Assembly: GCA_947644695.1 (NCBI GenBank)
Contig: CANSAJ010000010.1
Coordinates: 1-32,132, forward strand
From: an uncultured Bacillota bacterium
GTDB taxonomy: Bacteria; Bacillota_I; Bacilli_A; RF39; UBA660
DNA: 32,132 bases
Direction of reading: 5' to 3'
Positions 1 to 7,995 of this stretch are shown here, piece after piece. The stretch's first letter is position 1; each line of letters begins with the position of its first letter. A program made the position numbers and the translations under genes. The notes below the pieces were generated by a model, which searched no databases, was not told where the DNA came from, and worked only from the letters and a program-made list of their open reading frames with translations.

Positions 1-1
1 A

Positions 2-1381
2 TTAGAAAACTCAGTAGTAGTATGTGATGGAAATGCAGAAGGAAGTATAGAAGGAGAGAAAATAACAATAAGTAAGATAACATCATCACAAACATGTAGA
101 GTAACAACAGAAAAGATAAACTACAACTTAACAATGAATATAACAGGTGGTACTATTAAGCCAAGTAATGTAATGGTAGCGCATGGAGATTCAGGAGAAT
201 TCACAATAACAGCTAGTACTGGCTACACCTTAGATAATCCAACAATCACATGTACTGGAGGAGCTAGTCACACTTTAAATGGAAGTACCCTCACTATAAG
301 TAATGTTAAACAAACACAGACATGTAGTGTAGTATTGAAAGAAGATACAAAAACATTAAAAGATCAAATCTTAGCAGATCATACAACAAGACCAGGGTCT
401 AGACCAAATTTAAATAGTGATGTATTTGTGACAGAGAATACAAAAACATTATACACAGCGAGTGGAAATCAAACCGAAGGAGGAAAGACAGTATATTACT
501 TCTCTGGTAATGCTTTAGATAACTGGGTATATTTCGCAGATATATACTGGAGAATAATCAGAATAAATGAGGATGGAGGTGTAAGACTTCTTTATGTAGG
601 CTCAGATAAAAATACTACATCAGGATATATAGGAAAAAGCTCATATAATAATTCATCTAATGGTCCTCATTATGTAGGATACATGTTCGGTAGTACTACA
701 GGAAGCCTGGACATTGATAGAACAAATAGCATTAACTCCAAAATAAAAGATTTAATAGATCCGTGGTATGATAATACAATAAAACCAGATTATAATGACT
801 ACGTAAGTAGAACAGCGATTTATTGTAATGATCGAGCAAATGAAGGATATAGTACATCAAGTACATTCCACTTTGCTGGATTTAAAAGATTAAAAGATGC
901 AAAAGCTCCATCATATAAATGCGGAAATAATGCAAGTGGAAGTTTGTACACAGGAACCAATGGAGCAAGTCTAGCTGATAAATTTACAGGAAGCACAACT
1001 ACAGGAAATGGGAAACTAACTAATCCAGTAGCCTTAATAACAGCAGATGAGGTAGCATATGCAGGAGGTAAATGGGATATAACTTCGCCAACATATTATT
1101 ATTTAAATGCAAATAGCGAAAGCGTAACTGGATCTACATATTGGTGGACAATGACCCCTTACTCTTGCAGCGGAAGTGGAAATGGTCGTGCAAGGATGTT
1201 CTTTGTTCATGGATATGGAGCTCCTGGAAGATTATCTGATATGTATATTTCAGAGTCATCTCCTTCCATACGTCCAGTTCTATCTCTAAAATCATGCGTC
1301 AAATGGAAAAGTGGAAATGGAACAAGTGATAACCCATATGAAGTTAGTATAGATAGTACCTGCGAAGGATTAGAAAACTAA
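2..1381 (+). CDS. Secreted repeat protein, 5' truncated by window edge
   Basis: The reading frame is open from base 2 with no start codon before the internal ATG at 134, so 459 residues of a longer protein are visible and the gene begins outside the window. The N-terminal part holds a partial and then a complete copy of a roughly 70-residue beta-rich repeat. Both copies end in a similar block (TISKITSSQTCRV and TISNVKQTQTCSV), with a Cys just before and inside it, which suggests an extracellular Ig-like or InlB-B-like fold. From about residue 130 a separate domain begins (YWRIIRINEDGG), and it ends with WWTMTPYSC and, after a Gly/Ser/aromatic-rich stretch, IRPVLSL. That ending resembles DUF6273 or C-type-lectin-like domains of gut Firmicutes surface proteins. 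No LPXTG motif or C-terminal membrane helix is seen. The substrate is unknown. The coding call is sure; the fold assignment is inference. Confidence 0.85.
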   Translation, partial: LENSVVVCDGNAEGSIEGEKITISKITSSQTCRVTTEKINYNLTMNITGGTIKPSNVMVAHGDSGEFTITASTGYTLDNPTITCTGGASHTLNGSTLTISNVKQTQTCSVVLKEDTKTLKDQILADHTTRPGSRPNLNSDVFVTENTKTLYTASGNQTEGGKTVYYFSGNALDNWVYFADIYWRIIRINEDGGVRLLYVGSDKNTTSGYIGKSSYNNSSNGPHYVGYMFGSTTGSLDIDRTNSINSKIKDLIDPWYDNTIKPDYNDYVSRTAIYCNDRANEGYSTSSTFHFAGFKRLKDAKAPSYKCGNNASGSLYTGTNGASLADKFTGSTTTGNGKLTNPVALITADEVAYAGGKWDITSPTYYYLNANSESVTGSTYWWTMTPYSCSGSGNGRARMFFVHGYGAPGRLSDMYISESSPSIRPVLSLKSCVKWKSGNGTSDNPYEVSIDSTCEGLEN

Positions 1382-1395
1382 AATCAAAACAAAAT

Positions 1396-1427
1396 AAAGA
1401 TTCTCAGAATGAAAAGAGAATCTTTTT
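1396..1427 (+). terminator. Rho-independent terminator after the surface protein gene
   Basis: A perfect 10-bp stem (AAAGATTCTC paired with GAGAATCTTT) with a 10-nt loop runs into a T tract, 15 bp after the stop codon. Confidence 0.9.
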
Positions 1428-1509
1428 AAGATTAATGCCAAATTATCCCAATAAAAAGGCAAAAAATTAATTATAAATATCGTTAATACTTTAAAAATAA
1501 AAAATTATT

Positions 1510-1518
1510 TGTTATAAT
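1510..1518 (+). promoter_or_regulatory. Extended -10 promoter of ftsA-ftsZ
   Basis: TGTTATAAT is an extended -10 box (TGnTATAAT) 26 bp before the ftsA start codon. No convincing -35 box is present at the normal distance, which is common when the TG extension is present. An AGAGAGGT ribosome binding site follows. Confidence 0.65.
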
Positions 1519-1543
1519 TAAATAAACAATAAGAGAGGTATGT

Positions 1544-2782
1544 ATGAAACAAATAATAACTAGCTTAGATTTAGGCTCAAGTAGTGTAAAAATTATTGTT
1601 GGTGAAATTTACAGAGAAGAACTATTTGTTTTAGCATGCTCAGAAGTAAAGAGCAGGGGAATAAAAAAAGGACTAATAGTAGATGGAGATAAAGCACTTA
1701 TAAGCATTAAAGAAGCACTACGAAGAACTGAAGAAGTACTTGGAATAAAAATAGACAAATTAATTATCACAACACCTTCATACTATGCTGACTTCTTTAA
1801 AGGTGAAGGCTATACGACAATTACTAGAGAAGAAAAGATAGTAAATGGTAATGATATCACCAAAGCCTTACAAGCCTCAGTTTATAATAGAATAAGCCCA
1901 AATTTAGAATTAGTAAGTGTAAGCCCAGCAGAATTTATTGTAAACGACCAAAGTATAATTAAAGATCCTAAAGGACTAGAAGCTTATAAATTATCAGTAA
2001 ATTCTATCCTAGGAACAGTTCCTAAAAAGAATGTATTTACCTTAATAAGTGTTTTAGAAGCCCTTGGGGTTAAAGTAGTAGACATAGCTTTTGGTGGTCA
2101 AGCTGATTATTATGAATTTAGAAAGCCAGAATACAAAGATGCACTAGGTGCAGTGATAAATATTGGAGCTAACAAAACAGAAATAAGCATAATAAATGAA
2201 GAAATATTAGTAAGCACAGAAGTCTTGGAAGTTGGCGGAAAAAATATAGATAGAGACATAAGTTACATATATGATTTAACGCTAGAAGACAGTAGACAAT
2301 TAAAAGAAAATTTTGCTCTGGCACATAAAAGCAATGCAAGCACTAACGAAATAGTGGAATGCTTGACAAAGGCAAATGAACATATTAAAATAAATCAATA
2401 TGAGGTAAGCGAAATCGTTTATTCACGTATTAGAGAAATATTAGAACTTTCAAAAAAACAAATAAATCACTTAACAAAAAAAGATATAAGTTATATAATA
2501 ATAACTGGGGGCACTACTGAGATGGACGGATTTACTAGAGTATACAAAGAGGTCTTTGGTAAAAATGCAACAATTACAAAAGTAGATGACTTAGGAGTTA
2601 GAAACAACAGATATAGTAGTGCACTAGGAATAATAAAACTATATAGAGAAAAATTAAAATTTAGAGATTTAATAGCATCCACAGTTACAGAAGAAGAACA
2701 AGTAGAATTATTTAGTGATAAGAAAAAAATGGATGGAAACAGTTTATTAGGAAAAGTATATAGCTACTTTTTCGACAATTAA
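1544..2782 (+). CDS. ftsA: Cell division protein FtsA
   Basis: This is an actin-fold ATPase that tethers FtsZ filaments to the membrane. The N-terminal phosphate-binding loop is visible as SLDLGSSSVKIIVGE, and the second nucleotide-binding segment is IIITGGTTEMDGF near residue 325. At 412 residues the length is normal for the family. The last residues (LLGKVYSYFFDN) form a short amphipathic tail, as expected for the membrane-targeting helix. The ATG follows an AGAGAGG ribosome binding site. It lies 9 bp upstream of ftsZ in the same transcript, the usual gene order. The other dcw-cluster genes are absent: a surface protein gene precedes it and a broken ATPase gene follows ftsZ, so the pair is separated from the classical cluster. 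Confidence 0.93.
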   Translation: MKQIITSLDLGSSSVKIIVGEIYREELFVLACSEVKSRGIKKGLIVDGDKALISIKEALRRTEEVLGIKIDKLIITTPSYYADFFKGEGYTTITREEKIVNGNDITKALQASVYNRISPNLELVSVSPAEFIVNDQSIIKDPKGLEAYKLSVNSILGTVPKKNVFTLISVLEALGVKVVDIAFGGQADYYEFRKPEYKDALGAVINIGANKTEISIINEEILVSTEVLEVGGKNIDRDISYIYDLTLEDSRQLKENFALAHKSNASTNEIVECLTKANEHIKINQYEVSEIVYSRIREILELSKKQINHLTKKDISYIIITGGTTEMDGFTRVYKEVFGKNATITKVDDLGVRNNRYSSALGIIKLYREKLKFRDLIASTVTEEEQVELFSDKKKMDGNSLLGKVYSYFFDN

Positions 2783-2791
2783 GGAGAGTGT

Positions 2792-3850
2792 ATGATGGAA
2801 GGAAACTCATTAGAGATGTTACAAATAGCTAATATAAAAGTTATTGGCGTAGGTGGCGGTGGATGTAATGCCGTTAATAGAATGATAGAAACTGGACTTA
2901 AAGGGGTAGAATTTATAGTAGCTAATACTGATATACAAATATTAAATACCTCTCTTGCAAAGACAAAATTACAAATAGGAGCTTCAATAACTGATGGACT
3001 AGGTGCAGGAGCAGATCCAGAAGTTGGTAGGGAAGCAGCACTTGAAAGTAGAGATGAAATAGAAGATGCTTTAAGAGGTGCAGACATGGTATTCGTAACA
3101 TGTGGTCTTGGTGGAGGAACAGGAACAGGTGCGGCTCCAGTAATCGCAGAAATTGCACAAGGCCTAGGATGCTTAACAGTTGCAATAGTTACAAAGCCAT
3201 TTAAATTTGAAGGTAAGAAAAGAATGGACCATGCGCTTCTTGGATTAGATGAATTAAAAAAACATGTTGATACATATGTAGTAATCCCAAATGATAGATT
3301 AAGAGATCTAATAGATAAATCTACACCTATGACAGATGCATTTAAAGAAGTCGATAATGTATTAAGATTAGGAGTACAATCAATTTCAGATTTGATAAGC
3401 GTGCCAGGATTAGTAAACTTAGACTTTGCAGATGTAAAAGCAATAATGGAAAATCGTGGTCAAGCATTAATAGGAATAGGGGTTGGATTTGGAGAGAATC
3501 GTGCAATAGAAGCAGCGAAACAAGCAGTATCTAGTCCTTTACTTGAAACTACAATTAACGGAGCAACAGATTGTATAATAAATATAACAGGTGGAAACAG
3601 TTTAACTTTATTTGAAGCTGAAGATGCAGCAGAAGTAATAAGAGCTGCAGCTAATACCGACATTAATATAATATTTGGTGCAGTAATAAATGAAGTACTA
3701 TCAGATGAAGCTGTTGTAACAGTTATTGCCACAGGATTTGAAGAAGAAAGTGAACCTTTATATCAAACATATCCTGCAGGTAATGATAGAATAGAAACGA
3801 TAAATGAAGATGATGACTTACCACCATTCTTAAGAAATAGAGATATATAA
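2792..3850 (+). CDS. ftsZ: Cell division GTPase FtsZ
   Basis: This tubulin-like GTPase polymerises into the Z ring at midcell. The nucleotide-binding segment GGGGCNAV lies at residues 21-28 and the tubulin signature [10 protein letters not shown] at about 107-116. The protein ends in [12 protein letters not shown], the conserved C-terminal peptide that binds FtsA, EzrA and SepF. It has only 352 residues because the linker between the GTPase core and that peptide is very short (about 25 residues). Two ATG codons occur in tandem (2792 and 2795); an AAGGAG site at 2781-2786 can serve either. It is co-transcribed with ftsA. EzrA, a known negative regulator of Z-ring assembly in Bacillota, is encoded at 9.8-11.5 kb. 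Confidence 0.97.
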   Translation: MMEGNSLEMLQIANIKVIGVGGGGCNAVNRMIETGLKGVEFIVANTDIQILNTSLAKTKLQIGASITDGLGAGADPEVGREAALESRDEIEDALRGADMVFVTCGLGGGTGTGAAPVIAEIAQGLGCLTVAIVTKPFKFEGKKRMDHALLGLDELKKHVDTYVVIPNDRLRDLIDKSTPMTDAFKEVDNVLRLGVQSISDLISVPGLVNLDFADVKAIMENRGQALIGIGVGFGENRAIEAAKQAVSSPLLETTINGATDCIINITGGNSLTLFEAEDAAEVIRAAANTDINIIFGAVINEVLSDEAVVTVIATGFEEESEPLYQTYPAGNDRIETINEDDDLPPFLRNRDI

Positions 3851-3854
3851 AAAT

Positions 3855-3879
3855 AACTTCACAACTAATGTGAAGTTTT
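3855..3879 (+). terminator. Terminator after ftsZ
   Basis: A 9-bp stem (AACTTCACA with TGTGAAGTT) and a 5-nt loop end in only four T residues. The stem is good but the U tract is short. Confidence 0.65.
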
Positions 3880-3887
3880 AAAATGGC

Positions 3888-3941
3888 ATTTAACTCAAAA
3901 AAATCGGTATTTATTTAACTTTTTTTGAGTTAAATTATAAA
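3888..3941. repeat. Perfect 16-bp inverted repeat abutting a -10 box
   Basis: The arms are at 3888-3903 (ATTTAACTCAAAAAAA) and 3920-3935 (TTTTTTTGAGTTAAAT), separated by 16 bp. A -10-like TATAAA (3936-3941) starts at the next base, ahead of the broken ATPase gene that starts at 3963. The position suggests an operator for that gene. The arms could also act as an AU-rich hairpin that backs up the ftsZ terminator. Confidence 0.8.
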
Positions 3942-3962
3942 ATTAACTTAGGTGAAAATAAA

Positions 3963-4719
3963 ATGGAAAGAAAAGCGATGAGAAAACTTCTAGAATGGAA
4001 ACGAAAAAAAGATAAAAAACCCTTATTAATATATGGTGCAAGACAAGTGGGAAAAACCTACTTAGTATCAGAATGATATTACCAAATATGCAAATGGAGA
4101 AATATCTAATAAAATTCTTGCATCTTTTAAATCTATACCAATTCAATTAGCTAAGGAAAATAAAAAATTTCAATATAAATTAATACAAAAGGGTGGAACT
4201 AGTACTATATTTGGTGAATCAATTAACTGGCTAGAAAATGCAGGTATAGTAAATAAATGTTATAAGACAAAAATAGGAATTCCTTTAAAAATGTATGAAG
4301 AATTAGAATCATTTAAACTTTACATGGCAGACACAGGACTACTAACCAATTTATCAAATTTCCCTTTATATTTAATAAAAAATAAAGAAGCTAGTAACGA
4401 TTTAATGATAGGTATGTTAACTGAAAATTATGTTTCATCTTCTTTAAAATTTAATAATATTAATTTAAATTATTGGAAAAATGATTATACTTCAGAAATT
4501 GATTTTATTCTACAAAGTGAGAAGGGAAAAATAATACCAGTCGAAGTAAAAATAAGTGAAAACACAAAATCAAGAAGTCTTACAAACTATATGAATGAAT
4601 ATAATCCACCTTATGGAATAAGAATTTCATCTAAAAATTTTGGTTTCAACAATAATATTAAATCAGTACCTCTTTATGCAGTATTTTGTATAACAAAAGC
4701 AAATTTAGACGATTTATAA
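3963..4719 (+). pseudogene. AAA/DUF4143 ATPase, broken by an internal deletion
   Basis: Codons 1-37 from the ATG at 3963 encode a normal DUF4143-ATPase N terminus with Walker A GARQVGKT, then reach TGA at 4074. The next frame is open from about 4069 to 4719 and encodes the C-terminal half of the same family. Its tail (EIDFILQ, then PVEVKIS, and VPLYAVFCI) closely matches the intact protein at 26290-27600. By comparison with that 436-residue protein, about 180 residues are missing, including Walker B and the sensor region, and the frame is shifted at the junction. Reading UGA as Trp does not rescue it, because a TAA follows within about ten codons. A rescued 142-residue product from the ATG at 4291 is possible but would lack the ATPase domain. 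Confidence 0.88.
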
Positions 4720-4721
4720 AA

Positions 4722-4745
4722 AAAACACCACCTAGTTGGTGTTTT
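4722..4745. terminator. Bidirectional terminator
   Basis: AAAACACCA and TGGTGTTTT form a 9-bp stem with a 6-nt loop. An A run before it and T residues after it allow use by the plus-strand ATPase remnant and by the minus-strand CotF-like pair, whose stop codon lies in the loop (4732-4734). Confidence 0.85.
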
Positions 4746-4983
4746 GTTGTAATTTTTTTAAAGATTGTTTAACTTTCTTTGTTTCAACATTCTCTATAGT
4801 ATACCATCCATACTCTGTCATTTTATTATAAAGTTCATCTTGTAATTTAATAATCTCATCTAAATTATGCTTTAAAACATTATGTATAGGCTTATTAGAA
4901 CTTTCCAAAGATCCATGAACATAAACTTCTACAGTACTTTTAAGAACTAAAAGCATATTATCTAATAATAATTTATCACTCAT
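4732..4983 (-). CDS. CotF-like spore coat family protein
   Basis: This is a small, helical, 83-residue protein. Its N terminus (LLLDNMLLVLKSTVEVY), the central helices and the YGWYTIENVE ending resemble Coat F domain proteins of Bacillota, small proteins found in the spore coat. Its start codon overlaps the stop of the upstream gene by 8 nt (4976-4983), so translation is probably coupled and the products may work together. Recognition rests on the GWY-type ending and gene pairing rather than on long identity, so a non-coat role is possible. Sporulation of this organism cannot be judged from the window. Confidence 0.65.
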   Translation of the reverse strand: MSDKLLLDNMLLVLKSTVEVYVHGSLESSNKPIHNVLKHNLDEIIKLQDELYNKMTEYGWYTIENVETKKVKQSLKKLQQNTN

Positions 4984-5167
4984 TTGAAATATCCTCCATA
5001 ACTTCCATTAATTTCTTTTTCATATTTTGATGTTTTTTAAGTTCGCTTTTCATAAAAGTAACTAAATCCTCATCATCTAAAGATTCAATAGTAAAATTAC
5101 AAATATCAATCAAATTAGTTTCATGATTAATAGCATCCTCCATATAAAGCAATTCCTTTTGCGTCAT
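4976..5167 (-). CDS. CotF-like small protein, first gene of pair
   Basis: This 63-residue helical protein begins MTQKELLYMEDAINHETNLI, the pattern of the first half of Coat F domains (a KELL-x-EDAI-x-HE helix). A strong AGGAGGATATTT ribosome binding site precedes the ATG. Together with the downstream gene it looks like a Coat F domain split over two short, translationally coupled genes. I see no clear sigma-A promoter upstream, and I could not identify a sporulation-sigma consensus with confidence. Function in the spore coat is a family-level inference. Confidence 0.6.
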   Translation of the reverse strand: MTQKELLYMEDAINHETNLIDICNFTIESLDDEDLVTFMKSELKKHQNMKKKLMEVMEDISNE

Positions 5168-5220
5168 AATAAATATCCTCCTAGTTCTATTATTAACTAT
5201 ATTAAAAAAAATTAAACATA

Positions 5221-5244
5221 AAAAAACAGCAAGATTAACTTGCT
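5221..5244 (-). terminator. Terminator of rpsD
   Basis: On the minus strand AGCAAG and CTTGCT form a 6-bp stem with a 5-nt loop, followed by a long U tract (the A run at 5221-5226 on the plus strand), 13 bp after the rpsD stop. Confidence 0.8.
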
Positions 5245-5256
5245 ATTTAAAGTCTC

Positions 5257-5856
5257 CTATCTATTATAGAATTCAACAATTAGAGATTCATTAATCTCAG
5301 CATTAAGTTCTTCTCTTTCAGGATATCTAACATATGATCCTTCTTTTTTCTTAGAATCAAAAGTTACATAACTTACTCTGTTAGTATTATTCTCTAAACA
5401 TTCATTAATAACTGGATGATTCATAGAACTCTCACGAACACTGATTACATCTCCAGGTTTAACTTGATAACTAGGAATATCAACTCTTTTACCATTAACT
5501 AGAATATGACCATGATTAACAATTTGTCTACTAGCTCTTCTAGTCTTAGCAAGTCCCATACGATAAACGATATTATCAAGTCTGCTTTCTAACATAATTA
5601 ATAAGTTAACACCATGCATACCTTTCTTCTTACCAGCAGCATCGAATGTTTTTCTAAACTGTTTCTCAGTAAGTCCATACATAATTCTAACTTTTTGTTT
5701 TTCTTGAAGTTGAATTCCATACTCACTTAATTTCTTTCTACTAGTACCATGTTGTCCAGGTGCAGTAGTTCTTTTTCTTAAGTCTTTACCATTTTCTAAA
5801 GTACTAAATCCAAGTCTTCTAGATTTCCTAAAAGCAGGTCCTGTGTATCTTGACAT
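5257..5856 (-). CDS. rpsD: 30S ribosomal protein S4
   Basis: This primary 16S rRNA-binding protein starts assembly of the 30S body. At 199 residues it is the normal length for Bacillota. The N terminus ([20 protein letters not shown]) and the S4 RNA-binding domain near residues 90-150 ([20 protein letters not shown], then [16 protein letters not shown]) are typical. There is no zinc-binding Cys cluster, so it is the C-minus form. A TAAGGAGGCG ribosome binding site precedes the ATG. The gene is monocistronic, with its own promoter, a leader of about 155 nt and its own terminator. That arrangement matches S4 autoregulation in Bacillota. Confidence 0.97.
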   Translation of the reverse strand: MSRYTGPAFRKSRRLGFSTLENGKDLRKRTTAPGQHGTSRKKLSEYGIQLQEKQKVRIMYGLTEKQFRKTFDAAGKKKGMHGVNLLIMLESRLDNIVYRMGLAKTRRASRQIVNHGHILVNGKRVDIPSYQVKPGDVISVRESSMNHPVINECLENNTNRVSYVTFDSKKKEGSYVRYPEREELNAEINESLIVEFYNR

Positions 5857-6012
5857 ATAAACGCCTCCTTATATAAATATTTGAAAGAGATGTTTATATA
5901 CATTCTCATCTATAGGGTGTTCATTTTGAGACTTTCACTAATGGCTTAGCTACTAATCACTCATAAGATAACAAACACGTTATAAACTAAATGAATTCGC
6001 CATTTCTTTCAT
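5857..6012 (-). promoter_or_regulatory. Candidate S4 autoregulatory mRNA leader
   Basis: About 155 nt lie between the predicted transcription start and rpsD. On the transcript ACTAAT near the 5' end can pair with ATTAGT about 75 nt later, enclosing a small ATAAC/GTTAT helix, and AGATG/CATCT forms a second hairpin near the ribosome binding site. S4 of Bacillota represses its own mRNA through such a leader. The family assignment is by position and foldability; I have not matched the Rfam model. Confidence 0.55.
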
Positions 6013-6018
6013 TAGTAA

Positions 6019-6047
6019 AGTATACTAGAAAGTTAAGAAAATATCAA
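6019..6047 (-). promoter_or_regulatory. rpsD promoter
   Basis: Read on the minus strand, TTGATA (6042-6047) and TATACT (6019-6024) are separated by exactly 17 bp, a good sigma-A promoter firing toward rpsD. Confidence 0.85.
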
Positions 6048-6082
6048 GCTTTTTCTACAAGAAAGAACATAACAAAACTGTA

Positions 6083-6165
6083 ATGTTTTAAAACATAATA
6101 CTGTTGTAAAATATCTACATAATTTATCTAAAGTCACTTACTTGTCACTAAAACTAAACTATAAT
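6083..6165 (+). promoter_or_regulatory. Promoter region of the envelope operon, with palindrome
   Basis: The 200 bp between the rpsD promoter and the glycosyltransferase gene hold a TATAAT at 6160-6165 with a weak TTACTT 16 bp upstream, and a perfect 14-bp palindrome ATGTTTTAAAACAT at 6083-6096. The palindrome could be an operator, but it is AT-rich and may be chance. I see nothing else here. Confidence 0.45.
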
Positions 6166-6256
6166 TACAAAATGCAACCAAATATCACCAGAAAGTAAAA
6201 TAAAATTGGTGGAATGCAACTAAGTAGAATGATAGATTATTAGCGAGGTATTAATA

Positions 6257-7327
6257 ATGAATATAATTATATTAACAGCAAAATTTGGATATGGCCACAT
6301 AAGTGTAGCAGAAAGTATTAAAGAAAAACTATTAAAAGAAAACAAGAATAATAATGTAATAATAATGGATTTTATAAGTTACTTATTTCCTAGATTAAAT
6401 AAATATATCTATGGTACATTTAATTTCTTAGTAAATAAATGCAGCAAAATATACAATATACTAAATCTAATCGCGCCTAAAAAAACAAGTGTTCCTTTAA
6501 AGAAAGTATTAGTTAAAAAGATAGAAAAATTAATAAAAGATAATAATATTGAAACTATTATATCAGTAGTGCCTATATGTTCTTCATATATATCTGCATA
6601 TAAAAAAATAAATAATGATAATATCCCATTAAATACAGTCATAACAGATGTAGATGTTCATGATTTATGGATAAATAGTAATACAGACTTTTACTTTGTA
6701 TCAAGTAAAAAAACTAAAATGCAACTGATTAATAAAAACATAAATAAAGAAAAAATAAAAATAACAGGAATCCCTGTTAAAGATAAATTCCAAATTAAAA
6801 ATAAAAAAATAACGAGAAAAAATATTTTAATAATGGGTGGAGGATTAGGATTAATTCCTAATATAGATATGTTCTTAAATAAATTAGAAGAAAATCAAAA
6901 TTTAAACACAACAGTAATAGTGGGAAACAACAAAAAACTTTATAGAAAACTTAATAAAAAATACCAAAATATCAAAATATTAAAATTCACAGAAAATGTT
7001 CATGAATATATGAAAAATTCAGATTTAATTATTACTAAAGCAGGTGGAATAACTTTATTTGAAGCTATAAAATCCAAAACACCATTATATATAATAAAAC
7101 CTTTTCTAATGCAAGAAATAGGAAATGCAAAATACATAGAAGATGAAAATATAGGTAAAATTATTTGGAAAAAAGACAAAAACATAATAAATAAAATAAT
7201 TGAATTGTTAAATAATAAAATAGAATTAGAAACCATGAAAATAAATATGCAAAAAATAGAAAAAAATTTGAATGAAAAATTATTACTAAATATAATAAAA
7301 GGGAGTACTGATACAAAATGCTTATAA
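6257..7327 (+). CDS. GT28 diacylglycerol glucosyltransferase-like protein
   Basis: A membrane-associated glycosyltransferase of the MGDG synthase/UgtP type, 356 residues, which in relatives adds sugar from a UDP-sugar to diacylglycerol to make glycolipid and the lipoteichoic acid anchor. The N-terminal acceptor domain begins IIILTAKFGYGHISVAESI, the family's G-x-GH loop. The donor domain shows IMGGGLGLIPNI (about 193-204) and TKAGGITLFEAI (about 260-271), the GT-B nucleotide-sugar site. It is the first gene of a three-gene operon and overlaps the next gene by 10 bp. The linked deacetylase and flippase-type protein suggest glycolipid or cell-wall polymer synthesis. Exact sugar and acceptor cannot be read from the sequence. 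MurG was considered but the N terminus fits UgtP better. Confidence 0.83.
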   Translation: MNIIILTAKFGYGHISVAESIKEKLLKENKNNNVIIMDFISYLFPRLNKYIYGTFNFLVNKCSKIYNILNLIAPKKTSVPLKKVLVKKIEKLIKDNNIETIISVVPICSSYISAYKKINNDNIPLNTVITDVDVHDLWINSNTDFYFVSSKKTKMQLINKNINKEKIKITGIPVKDKFQIKNKKITRKNILIMGGGLGLIPNIDMFLNKLEENQNLNTTVIVGNNKKLYRKLNKKYQNIKILKFTENVHEYMKNSDLIITKAGGITLFEAIKSKTPLYIIKPFLMQEIGNAKYIEDENIGKIIWKKDKNIINKIIELLNNKIELETMKINMQKIEKNLNEKLLLNIIKGSTDTKCL

Positions 7328-7995
7328 AAGTATTTCTAATATTATTTCTAATATATTTTATTTATGCACCACTTCCAACTATATACTATAAAATAAAAAC
7401 AAAAATTATAAGAAGAAACAAAGGTAATAAAATATATCTTACATTTGATGATGGTCCAAGTGAAAAATATACTCCTCTTTTACTAGCTCTTTTAAAAAAA
7501 TACAACATTAAAGCAAGCTTTTTCTGTGTTGGAAACCAAGTAAAAAAATACCCTTATATAATTAAAAGAATGAAAAGTGAAAACCACTTAATAGGCACTC
7601 ATTCTTATAAACACACCAGTGCTTACTTAATGAATATAAATACTACTAATAAAGATTTTAAAAAAACAAAAGAAATAATTAAATCATCATATTACCGCCC
7701 ACCATGGGGAATAATAAACCTAGTAACTATTTACAACATAAAAAAATACAAATTAAAACTAGTATTATGGAATGTAATGGTAGGAGACTGGAAAGCTAAT
7801 ATAACTAATACCAAAATAACAAATCTATTATTGAAGAAAATAAAACCAGGTGATATAATCTGCTTGCATGACAATAATAAAAATAATAATTCCCCATTAA
7901 AAATGATTAAATCTTTAGAAGAAATAATTCCAAAACTTATAAAAGAAGGTTACAAATTTGAAACGGTAGATAAATATTATGAAGAAAAAAGATAA
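7318..7995 (+). CDS. Membrane-anchored NodB-family polysaccharide deacetylase
   Basis: A CE4 family de-N-acetylase of 225 residues with an N-terminal membrane anchor (residues 3-24), so the catalytic domain faces outside. The canonical motifs are present in order: TFDDGP with catalytic Asp44 and metal-binding Asp45, the metal-binding HSYKH (His95 and His99), RPPWG near 127-131, and GDIICLHD near 180-187. All key residues appear intact. Known members remove acetyl groups from peptidoglycan or other N-acetylated glycans. It overlaps the glycosyltransferase gene by 10 bp and the next gene by 17 bp, so the three are translationally coupled. The in-operon context favours a substrate made or exported by its neighbours. 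Confidence 0.88.
   Translation: MLIKVFLILFLIYFIYAPLPTIYYKIKTKIIRRNKGNKIYLTFDDGPSEKYTPLLLALLKKYNIKASFFCVGNQVKKYPYIIKRMKSENHLIGTHSYKHTSAYLMNINTTNKDFKKTKEIIKSSYYRPPWGIINLVTIYNIKKYKLKLVLWNVMVGDWKANITNTKITNLLLKKIKPGDIICLHDNNKNNNSPLKMIKSLEEIIPKLIKEGYKFETVDKYYEEKR

Noticed and set aside
4069-4110. UGA read as Trp to rescue the broken ATPase gene
   Set aside because: A TAA follows within about ten codons in the same frame, and other genes in the window end at UGA or use UGG for Trp normally.
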